Shown one piece after another: positions 5,935 to 11,365 of a DNA stretch of 11,365 nt (positions are counted from its first letter, which is position 1; every line of letters starts with the position of its first letter). The notes below the pieces were generated by a model that worked only from the letters and a program-made list of their open reading frames with translations, did no database searches and was not told where the DNA came from. The translations under genes and the position numbers were made by a program. The DNA lies in NCBI GenBank assembly GCA_913775215.1, contig CAJYKO010000210.1:1-11365 (forward strand). Reading direction: 5' to 3'. Source of the stretch: an uncultured Devosia sp. Its GTDB lineage: Bacteria; Pseudomonadota; Alphaproteobacteria; Rhizobiales; Devosiaceae.

Positions 5935-7317
5935 TTATTGCCAGACCTTTAGGTCTTCGAGTGCACGGCTGGTAATGGCCTTGCGCTTGGCGATGGTTTT
6001 TTCCGGGCCCCGCCAGCGCTTTACACCTTCAGGTTTGGTGATGGTTACTTCCGGGAAAAGGCCGAAATTGACGTTCATTGGCTGGAAGCTGCGCGCGCCG
6101 CTGTAGCCTTCCGCTTCGATGTGGCCGCCCGTAACGTGGCCGATCAGGGCGCCGAGGGCTGTGGTGTGTGGCGGCAAGGCGAGCGTATCGCCACGCGCTT
6201 CGGCCGCGGTCAAGCGGCCCGTGATCAGACCAACGGCAGCGCTTTCGACATAGCCTTCAACGCCCGTGACCTGGCCGGCAAAGCGAATGCGCGGATCGGC
6301 CTTTAGCCGCATGTCTGGCCCCAAGACCTTGGGCGAATTGATGAACGTGTTGCGATGTAGGCCGCCGAGACGCGCGAACTGCGCATTCTCGAGACCGGGG
6401 ATCATCCGGAAGATTTCAGCCTGGATGCCGTAGCGCATCTTGGTCTGGAAGCCGACCATGTTCCAGAGCGTGCCCAAGGCATTGTCCTGGCGGAGCTGGA
6501 CGATGGCGTAGGGTTTGACGGTTGGATTGCGCGGATTGGTGAGGCCAACCGGCTTCATCGGTCCGTGGCGAAGGGTTTCGTCCCCGCGCTCGGCCATGAC
6601 TTCGATGGGCAGGCAGCCGTCGAAATAGGGGACCTTTTCCCAGTCCTTGAATTCATGCAGAGGCGCGGTTTTCAGAGCCTCGACAAAGGCATAGTACTGG
6701 TCGCGGTCCATCGGCAGGTTGAGATAGTCCGCGCCGGTGCCGCCCGGGCCGGCCTTATCGTAGCGCGACTGCTTCCAAGCGATGTCGTGGTCTATGCTGT
6801 CATAATGGACGATTGGCGCGATGGCATCGAAGAAGGCGAGGGAGTCTTCGCCGGTCTTGGCGAGGATCGCTTCGGCCAATGCGGGCGAGGTGAGCGGGCC
6901 GCTGGCGATGATGACATGGTGCCAATCTTCTGGCGGCCAGCCAGAGATTTCCTCACGCAGAATGGTAATTCGCGGATGATTTTCAATGGCTTGCGTGACG
7001 GCGGCGGAGAAGCCGTGGCGATCTACGGCCAAGGCTCCACCCGCAGGCAGCTTGTGCTTATCGGCCGCGCGCATGATCAGCGAATTGCAACGGCGCATTT
7101 CTTCGTGGAGGAGGCCCACGGCGTTTTGCTCGTAGTCGTCCGAGCGGAAGCTGTTGGAGCAGACGAGCTCGGCGAAGTCCGTGGTCGAATGGGCGTCGGT
7201 CGCTTTAACGCCGCGCATCTCGTGGACGATGACCGTGGCGCCAGCTTCAGCGGCTTGCCATGCGGCTTCAGAGCCGGCAAGGCCGCCGCCGATGATGTGA
7301 ATGGGTTCGTTTGACAT
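5935..7317 (-). CDS. trmFO: tRNA (uracil-54, C5) methyltransferase, folate/FAD-dependent
   Basis: A 460-residue cytoplasmic flavoprotein that makes 5-methyluridine (ribothymidine) at position 54 of tRNA, with methylenetetrahydrofolate as carbon donor and FADH2 as reductant. The N-terminus IHIIGGGLAGSEAAW (6-20) is the FAD-binding Rossmann motif of the family, followed by VHEMRG (31-36). Two conserved cysteines are present, in ELVCSNSFRSDD (C53) and FDGCLPIEVMAERG (C235). The C-terminal half holds NMVGFQTKMRYG (286-297) and the FAD-binding FAGQVTGVEGYVESAA (346-361). Length is typical. The longest frame starts at a TTG 12 codons upstream, but the ATG at 7317 matches the family start; its ribosome binding site is weak. 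It lies 44 bp behind the PfpI-family gene on the same strand and may be cotranscribed. It converges on the secDF operon, only 16 bp separating the two stops. Confidence 0.96.
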   Translation of the reverse strand: MSNEPIHIIGGGLAGSEAAWQAAEAGATVIVHEMRGVKATDAHSTTDFAELVCSNSFRSDDYEQNAVGLLHEEMRRCNSLIMRAADKHKLPAGGALAVDRHGFSAAVTQAIENHPRITILREEISGWPPEDWHHVIIASGPLTSPALAEAILAKTGEDSLAFFDAIAPIVHYDSIDHDIAWKQSRYDKAGPGGTGADYLNLPMDRDQYYAFVEALKTAPLHEFKDWEKVPYFDGCLPIEVMAERGDETLRHGPMKPVGLTNPRNPTVKPYAIVQLRQDNALGTLWNMVGFQTKMRYGIQAEIFRMIPGLENAQFARLGGLHRNTFINSPKVLGPDMRLKADPRIRFAGQVTGVEGYVESAAVGLITGRLTAAEARGDTLALPPHTTALGALIGHVTGGHIEAEGYSGARSFQPMNVNFGLFPEVTITKPEGVKRWRGPEKTIAKRKAITSRALEDLKVWQ

Positions 7318-7361
7318 GGCGAGCCAGATAGCAAGCCCGCCATGTCGCGGCAATGGTTGAG

Positions 7362-7922
7362 TTATGCGGCGCGCCGCTCGTGGCGGCCTTCGTTGACTTC
7401 TTCGGCGATCTTTTCGCAGAAGGCGTCGAGGTCGCCGGGGTTGCGGCTGGTGATGAGACCTTGATCGGTAACGACCTGGCTATCTTCCCAAACGCCACCG
7501 GCGTTGATGACGTCGGTCTTAATCGACTTGAACGATGTTACCTTGCGGCCCTTCACAATGCCGGCTTCGACGAGGAGCCAGGGCGCGTGACAGATGGCAG
7601 CGACGACCTTCTTGGCGTCCCAGAAGGATTTGATGAAGGCGAGCGCGTCAGGCTCGACGCGAAGGAGGTCGGGATTGATTTGGCCGCCGGGAAGGACGAT
7701 GGCGTCGTAGTCATCCGGCGTGGCGTCCTTGAGGGTTTTGTCGACGGGGATAGATTTGCCCCAATCCTTCTTGTCCCATCCCTTGATCTCGCCCGCTTCG
7801 AGCGAAATGACGTGAACCGTAGCGCCGGCCTCCCGCAGCTTGTGCAGGGGAACTTCCAGTTCCGACTGCTCGAAGCCATTTGTGGCGACGATGGCGATCA
7901 TTTTACCGGATAGATTTTGCAC
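7362..7922 (-). CDS. DJ-1/PfpI family protein (type 1 glutamine amidotransferase-like)
   Basis: A 186-residue protein of the PfpI/YhbO group. These soluble stress proteins have been described as proteases, glyoxalases or deglycases; the true activity remains debated. Seen here: IAIVATNGFEQSEL (9-22) with the conserved Glu at 18, YDAIVLPGGQINPD (72-85), the nucleophile elbow AAICHAPWLL (108-117) with C111 and H112, and TSFKSIKTDVINAGG (129-143). The Glu-Cys-His set is complete. The GTG at 7922 is chosen because GAGGAG lies eight bases upstream; the longer frame has no such site, and an internal ATG at 7901 would cut into the first beta-strand. The Arg-rich C-terminus (GRHERRAA) is slightly unusual. 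It is probably the first gene of a two-gene unit with trmFO. Confidence 0.9.
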   Translation of the reverse strand: MQNLSGKMIAIVATNGFEQSELEVPLHKLREAGATVHVISLEAGEIKGWDKKDWGKSIPVDKTLKDATPDDYDAIVLPGGQINPDLLRVEPDALAFIKSFWDAKKVVAAICHAPWLLVEAGIVKGRKVTSFKSIKTDVINAGGVWEDSQVVTDQGLITSRNPGDLDAFCEKIAEEVNEGRHERRAA

Positions 7923-7930
7923 GGGGATAA

Positions 7931-7936
7931 CTCCTC
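7931..7936 (-). promoter_or_regulatory. Ribosome binding site fixing the GTG start of the PfpI-family gene
   Basis: GAGGAG on the minus strand, with an 8-base spacer to GTG at 7922-7920. This is the best such site in the area and overrides both the longer frame from 8021 and the internal ATG at 7901. Confidence 0.8.
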
Positions 7937-8014
7937 TATTGCCAGGTTGGGCTAGGGCAACGAAGCGGAGTTGGTAGAGTTCCGGGCGCCGATGATCACA
8001 AGGCGACGAATACG

Positions 8015-8047
8015 AAAACACCCGCGTCTTAGAAAGATGCGGGTGTT
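8015..8047 (-). terminator. Intrinsic terminator of the first DUF1127 gene
   Basis: A 14-bp stem with one G:U pair (AACACCCGC plus ATCTT against AAGAC plus GCGGGTGTT, minus strand) has a 3-base loop and runs into TTTTCGT. It lies 27 bases after the stop at 8075 and separates this gene from the PfpI-family gene. Confidence 0.85.
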
Positions 8048-8074
8048 CGGTTTATAGTGGGTAGGCCAGTATTC

Positions 8075-8224
8075 TTAGAGCGAATTGGCATGATCGCGAG
8101 CAACGCGATTGATATCGGTGCGCGAAATGCCCAGATCGTTGAGCTGACGATTGTCGAGAGCGCCGAGTTCACGAACGGTCTGCTGGTAAGCGGCCCACTT
8201 CTTGAAGGTTTTGCGGATGTCCAT
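8075..8224 (-). CDS. Small DUF1127 protein
   Basis: A 49-residue basic protein starting MDIRKTFKKWAAY. Its C-terminal half reads VRELGALDNRQLNDLGISRTDI, the standard DUF1127 pattern (L..L....L.DIG..R.DI). Proteins of this family in other alphaproteobacteria have been linked to RNA turnover and to phosphate and carbon metabolism. The function here is not known. AGGAG lies seven bases before the ATG. The gene is too small for many gene finders, and a longer overlapping frame on the same strand (8029-8415) is spurious. A possible -10 box, TATATC, lies at 8258-8253 on the minus strand, but I find no good -35. With its own terminator it forms a single-gene transcript of roughly 200-230 bases. Confidence 0.9.
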   Translation of the reverse strand: MDIRKTFKKWAAYQQTVRELGALDNRQLNDLGISRTDINRVARDHANSL

Positions 8225-8331
8225 TTGGTATCTCCTGTCGTTTGCAAGGAGAGATATAGTCTAACCCAACCCGAGCGAGCAGATGGAGATTGCTCAGACA
8301 AGCCATGCGTTCTGTGCAGGCCAATGACGGC

Positions 8332-8352
8332 CTTCGTTAAGCTTCGATTAAG
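8332..8352. repeat. Short tandem repeat upstream of the DUF1127 gene
   Basis: CTTCGTTAAG is followed directly by CTTCGATTAAG, two near-identical 10-11-base units. They lie between the terminator of the second small gene and the promoter region of the first, so could be a regulator site, though chance is possible. Confidence 0.25.
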
Positions 8353-8360
8353 GCGCGCGG

Positions 8361-8396
8361 CAAAAGAATGGCCGCCGGTGGGCAAACCGGCGGCCA
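8361..8396 (-). terminator. Intrinsic terminator of the second small DUF1127-like gene
   Basis: A perfect 11-bp stem (TGGCCGCCGGT against ACCGGCGGCCA) with a 6-base loop. On the minus strand it is followed by TTCTTTTG. It begins about 24 bases after the stop at 8420. Confidence 0.88.
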
Positions 8397-8419
8397 CGCT
8401 ATGTGTCTGAGGCATAGGA

Positions 8420-8572
8420 TCAGCGGTCGAATAGCGATCGGGTCATCTTCGAGAAGTCGGGGCCGGAAAGGCCCAGTAAATCAGCCTCTCGCGTGGACGG
8501 GACGTCCATTTCCCGCAAGGATTGCTTGATATCGACGAGGCGCTTGATGCGCCATACGGCACGTACAAACAT
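8420..8572 (-). CDS. Small DUF1127-like protein (divergent)
   Basis: A 50-residue protein, MFVRAVWRIKRL... at the start and LREMDVPSTREADLLGLSGPDF in the second half. It aligns without gaps to the DUF1127 protein encoded 200 bases away: LREM with VREL, and LLGLSGPDF with DLGISRTDI, at an offset of two residues. It lacks some typical arginines, so family membership is probable rather than certain. The ATG at 8572 has GGAG seven bases upstream; the longer frame to 8620 adds residues without a better start. A strong terminator follows, so it is transcribed alone. Its own promoter should be in 8573-8750, where I find no clear -35/-10 pair. Function unknown; a small regulatory or RNA-associated role is an inference from the family. 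Confidence 0.75.
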   Translation of the reverse strand: MFVRAVWRIKRLVDIKQSLREMDVPSTREADLLGLSGPDFSKMTRSLFDR

Positions 8573-8654
8573 GGGTTCACTCCCATCTAGCTGGTGGCAG
8601 CAAGGGGAAGATCGGCGCATTTTCTCTGCTTCGCCATCGGGGAAACAGCAGGCG

Positions 8655-8677
8655 CGGCATGCACAGCGCGCATGCCG
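8655..8677. repeat. 8-bp inverted repeat in the spacer upstream of the small gene
   Basis: CGGCATGC, seven bases, then GCATGCCG. It may be a hairpin in the leader of the gene at 8572, or a protein-binding palindrome. Neither side has a T-tract, so it is not a terminator. Confidence 0.4.
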
Positions 8678-8745
8678 ACTGATTAAATATTGAGCATGAC
8701 GATTCAGCGACAGGCTAACTAACGGTCACTAAACGGGTATCTTCG

Positions 8746-8762
8746 GGTAACATCACGTTACC
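8746..8762. promoter_or_regulatory. Operator-like palindrome
   Basis: GGTAAC-ATCAC-GTTACC is a 6+6 palindrome with a 5-base centre in an otherwise featureless spacer. It has the size of a dimeric regulator site, but I cannot name the regulator. Confidence 0.3.
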
Positions 8763-8790
8763 ATTGAGAGCATGCTAAGCCCGAATGCGG

Positions 8791-8829
8791 CAAAGGGACG
8801 CTCGCTTTTGGCGAACGTCCCTTTGTTTT
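8791..8829 (+). terminator. Long hairpin downstream of uvrA; T-tract faces the plus strand
   Basis: CAAAGGGACG pairs with CGTCCCTTTG, extended by TCGC/GCGA after one mismatch. On the plus strand TTTTG follows directly. On the minus strand, the direction of uvrA, only the TTTG of the stem is available. It lies 20 bases past the uvrA stop, so it may end uvrA transcription, but its better orientation is for an unidentified plus-strand transcript. Confidence 0.6.
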
Positions 8830-8845
8830 GATCGTAGAGCGGGAA

Positions 8846-11365
8846 CTATTCCGCGGCGCGTGTCGCGAATTGCGGCCGGCGATCCATGACCTCCTTGAGG
8901 AAATGACCAGTATGGGACCGCTTGTTGGACGCAACTTCCTCGGGCGTGCCGACTGCGACGACCTCGCCGCCACCGTCGCCGCCTTCGGGGCCCATATCGA
9001 TAACCCAGTCGGCTGTCTTGATCACTTCGAGATTGTGCTCGATGACCACGACGGTGTTGCCGCCATCAACCAGCTCGTGGAGCACCTCGAGAAGCTTTGC
9101 TACGTCGTGGAAGTGGAGGCCGGTCGTCGGCTCGTCGAGCATGTAGAGCGTGCGGCCGGTGGCGCGCTTGGAAAGCTCCTTCGAGAGTTTGACGCGCTGC
9201 GCTTCGCCGCCAGAGAGGGTGGTGGCGGGCTGGCCAACTTTGACATAGCCAAGGCCGACGCGCTGGAGGGTCGCAAACTTGTCGCGGATGACCGGGACGG
9301 CCGAAAAGAACTCGACGCCTTCGTCGATGGTCATGTCGAGCACGTCAGAGATCGATTTGCCCTTGAACTGGACTTCGAGCGTTTCGCGATTATAGCGCTT
9401 ACCCTTGCAGACATCGCAGGTGACGTAGACGTCGGGCAGGAAGTGCATTTCGATCTTGAGGACGCCATCGCCCTCGCATTTCTCGCAGCGGCCGCCCTTG
9501 ACGTTGAAGGAGAAACGGCCCGGTCCGTAACCGCGCGCTTTCGCTTCTGGCAGGCCGGCGAACCATTCGCGGAGCGGTGTGAAGGCGCCGGTATAGGTGG
9601 CAGGATTGGACCGCGGCGTGCGGCCGAGCGGGGACTGATCGATGTCGATGACCTTGTCGAGGAATTCGAGGCCAGTCAGCGACTGGTGTGGGGCAGGGAC
9701 CACGCGGGCGCCGTTGAGGCGGCGGGCAATGGCCTGATACATGGTGTCGATCATCAGCGTCGACTTGCCGCCGCCGGAAACACCGGTGATGGCAACGAAC
9801 AGACCGAGAGGAACGTCGACCGACACGTTCTTGAGATTGTTGCCGGTCGCGCCCTTGATCGAAAGCGCCTTGCCCTTTTTGCCCTCGCGGCGCTCCGCCG
9901 GCACCTGAATGCCCAGGCGGCCCGAGAGATATTTGCCGGTGAGGGAGTCAGGGTGGTTGAGGATCTGCTCCGGCGTGCCTTCGGCGACGATATTGCCGCC
10001 ATTGACGCCGGCGCCCGGGCCGATGTCGAGGACGTAATCGGCGGTGAGGATCGCGTCTTCGTCATGTTCGACGACGATGACCGTGTTGCCCAGGTCACGC
10101 AGGCGCTGAAGGGTTTCCAAGAGGCGGGCATTGTCGCGCTGGTGGAGCCCGATGGAGGGTTCGTCGAGCACGTAAAGGACGCCCGTCAGGCCGGAGCCGA
10201 TTTGTGAGGCAAGGCGAATGCGCTGGGATTCACCGCCCGACAGCGTGCCGGAATTACGCGACATCGAGAGGTATTCAAGGCCGACGTCGTTGAGGAAGTT
10301 GAGTCGCTCGCGAATTTCCTTGAGGATGCGTTCGCCGATCTGGCTTTGGGTGGCGTTGAGCTTGTCGGACAGGTCCACGAACCACTTGGACGCGACCTTG
10401 ATCGACATGTCGCTGACCTGGCCGATATGGAGGCCATCGATCTTGACCGCCAGTGTTTCGGGCTTGAGGCGATAACCGCCGCAGGCCACGCAGGGCTTGG
10501 CCGACATGTACTTTTCGATCTCTTCGCGCATGCCGGCGCTTTCGGTTTCCTTGTAGCGACGCTCAAGGTTGCCGATGACGCCCTCAAAGGGCTTAGAGGT
10601 TTTGTATTGGCGGAGACCATCGTCGTAGACGAAATCGATGGCGGTCTTGTCGGTGCCATAGAGGACAGCGTGCTGGACATCGAGCGGTAGCTCGTTCCAG
10701 GCGGTGCCGGTCGAGGCGCCGAAGTGTTTCACCACGGCCTGCAAGGTCTGCTGATAGTAAGGCGCTGACGTTTTCGACCATGGCAGGATGGCCCCGTCGC
10801 GCAACGACAGGGTCGGATCAGGCACGATCTGATCGGGGTCGATCTTTTGCTCGGTGCCGAGGCCATCGCAGACGGGACAGGCGCCGAAGGGATTGTTGAA
10901 CGAGAAGAGACGCGGTTCGATCTCGGCAATGGTGAAGCCGGAAACCGGGCAGGCGAACTTTTCCGAGAAGGTGATCTGGCGCGCTGAGCCGTCTTCGTTC
11001 TTTTCGTCGGCGAATTCGACCAGCGCAATGCCCTCGGCAAGCTTCAGCGCCGTCTCAAAACTTTCGGCCAGGCGGCCAGAAATGTCGGGCGAGACGACGA
11101 CGCGATCGACCACGACTTCGATGTCGTGCTTGAACTTCTTGTCGAGCGCGGGGGCGTCTTCGATCTCGTGATATTCGCCATCGATCTTCACGCGCTGAAA
11201 GCCCTTGCGCATGAGATCGGCCAATTCCTTCTTGAACTCACCCTTCCGGCCGCGGGCGATCGGCGCGAGCAGATAGAGCCGCGTGCCTTCGGGCAGCTCC
11301 ATTGTGCGATCGACCATCTGCGACACGGTCTGGCTCTCGATGGGCAGGCCGGTGGCCGGCGAATA
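8846..11365 (-). CDS. uvrA: Excinuclease ABC subunit A (5' end outside window)
   Basis: The frame is open from the right edge to TAG at 8846-8848, giving the last 839 residues; roughly the first 130, with the first Walker A, are missing. UvrA is the cytoplasmic damage-recognition ATPase of nucleotide excision repair, which loads UvrB on damaged DNA. Seen, in fragment numbering: ABC signature I LSGGESQ (375-381), Walker B I YVLDEP (398-403), Walker A II GVSGGGKST (528-536), the zinc module with CEKC (627, 630) and CDVC (650, 653), signature II LSGGEAQ (717-723) and Walker B II YMLDEP (741-746). The earlier zinc module reads CPVSG...CPVC (139-166): one of its four cysteines is Ser. The C-terminus (GHFLKEVMDRRP) is normal. 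It is transcribed alone on this side, toward a hairpin at 8791-8829. No LexA-type promoter can be judged because the 5' end is outside. Confidence 0.98.
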   Translation of the reverse strand, partial: YSPATGLPIESQTVSQMVDRTMELPEGTRLYLLAPIARGRKGEFKKELADLMRKGFQRVKIDGEYHEIEDAPALDKKFKHDIEVVVDRVVVSPDISGRLAESFETALKLAEGIALVEFADEKNEDGSARQITFSEKFACPVSGFTIAEIEPRLFSFNNPFGACPVCDGLGTEQKIDPDQIVPDPTLSLRDGAILPWSKTSAPYYQQTLQAVVKHFGASTGTAWNELPLDVQHAVLYGTDKTAIDFVYDDGLRQYKTSKPFEGVIGNLERRYKETESAGMREEIEKYMSAKPCVACGGYRLKPETLAVKIDGLHIGQVSDMSIKVASKWFVDLSDKLNATQSQIGERILKEIRERLNFLNDVGLEYLSMSRNSGTLSGGESQRIRLASQIGSGLTGVLYVLDEPSIGLHQRDNARLLETLQRLRDLGNTVIVVEHDEDAILTADYVLDIGPGAGVNGGNIVAEGTPEQILNHPDSLTGKYLSGRLGIQVPAERREGKKGKALSIKGATGNNLKNVSVDVPLGLFVAITGVSGGGKSTLMIDTMYQAIARRLNGARVVPAPHQSLTGLEFLDKVIDIDQSPLGRTPRSNPATYTGAFTPLREWFAGLPEAKARGYGPGRFSFNVKGGRCEKCEGDGVLKIEMHFLPDVYVTCDVCKGKRYNRETLEVQFKGKSISDVLDMTIDEGVEFFSAVPVIRDKFATLQRVGLGYVKVGQPATTLSGGEAQRVKLSKELSKRATGRTLYMLDEPTTGLHFHDVAKLLEVLHELVDGGNTVVVIEHNLEVIKTADWVIDMGPEGGDGGGEVVAVGTPEEVASNKRSHTGHFLKEVMDRRPQFATRAAE

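Noticed and set aside
6565..7314. 249-codon open frame antisense to trmFO
   Set aside because: TrmFO motifs run the full length on the other strand; the antisense product has no recognisable feature.
8029..8415. 128-codon minus-strand frame over the first DUF1127 gene
   Set aside because: It is in a different frame from the clear DUF1127 protein with its own ribosome binding site, and it reads through a terminator.
8828..10207. 459-codon open frame antisense to uvrA
   Set aside because: Shadow of UvrA codon bias; its translation has no domain-like pattern and the opposite strand encodes both ABC signatures.
1..11365. CRISPR array, insertion sequence, prophage, toxin-antitoxin or defence island
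   Set aside because: No spaced repeats, transposase, integrase, attachment site or defence-type domain was seen; gene content is chromosomal housekeeping with even base composition.

Overview
This window is an ordinary, gene-dense stretch of a GC-rich alphaproteobacterial chromosome, probably of the order Hyphomicrobiales (Rhizobiales). A Devosia-like genus is possible, but that is only an impression. The evidence is a fused SecD-SecF protein, a YajC with the short alphaproteobacterial N-terminus, the order LytM peptidase / DUF815 ATPase / yajC / secDF / Mth938-like / phytoene-synthase-like / trmFO, and small DUF1127 proteins. I see no mobile element, CRISPR array, tRNA, rRNA or defence system.

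Layout. Bases 1-537 hold the 3' part of an NlpD-like LytM-domain gene (+). It converges on a DUF815 AAA ATPase gene (595-1461, -), and a strong shared hairpin terminator lies between them. A divergent promoter region follows, with a good sigma-70-type promoter at 1510-1538. From it runs the operon yajC - secDF - Mth938-like - squalene/phytoene synthase-like (1656-5918, +), closed by an intrinsic terminator at 5902-5933. The minus strand then carries a PfpI/DJ-1-family gene and trmFO, 44 bp apart and read in that order. Further right are two tiny DUF1127-type genes (-), each with its own terminator, then a 273-bp spacer with several inverted repeats, then most of uvrA (-), whose 5' end lies beyond the right edge.

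How the genes work together. YajC and SecDF are accessory parts of the Sec translocon and pull proteins through or into the inner membrane. The two genes translationally coupled behind secDF match the mitochondrial complex I assembly factors NDUFAF3 (Mth938 fold) and NDUFAF6 (a phytoene-synthase-like protein without its catalytic aspartates). The operon therefore reads as membrane-protein insertion plus, probably, assembly of respiratory NADH dehydrogenase. This is the most interesting point in the window. The rest is housekeeping: division-associated wall hydrolase control (NlpD-like), tRNA methylation (TrmFO), stress protection (PfpI family), small regulatory proteins (DUF1127) and nucleotide excision repair (UvrA).

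No intergenic stretch exceeds 300 bases. Start sites were moved from the longest open frame where a ribosome binding site or family N-terminus decided it (secDF, Mth938-like, trmFO, PfpI, both DUF1127 genes).
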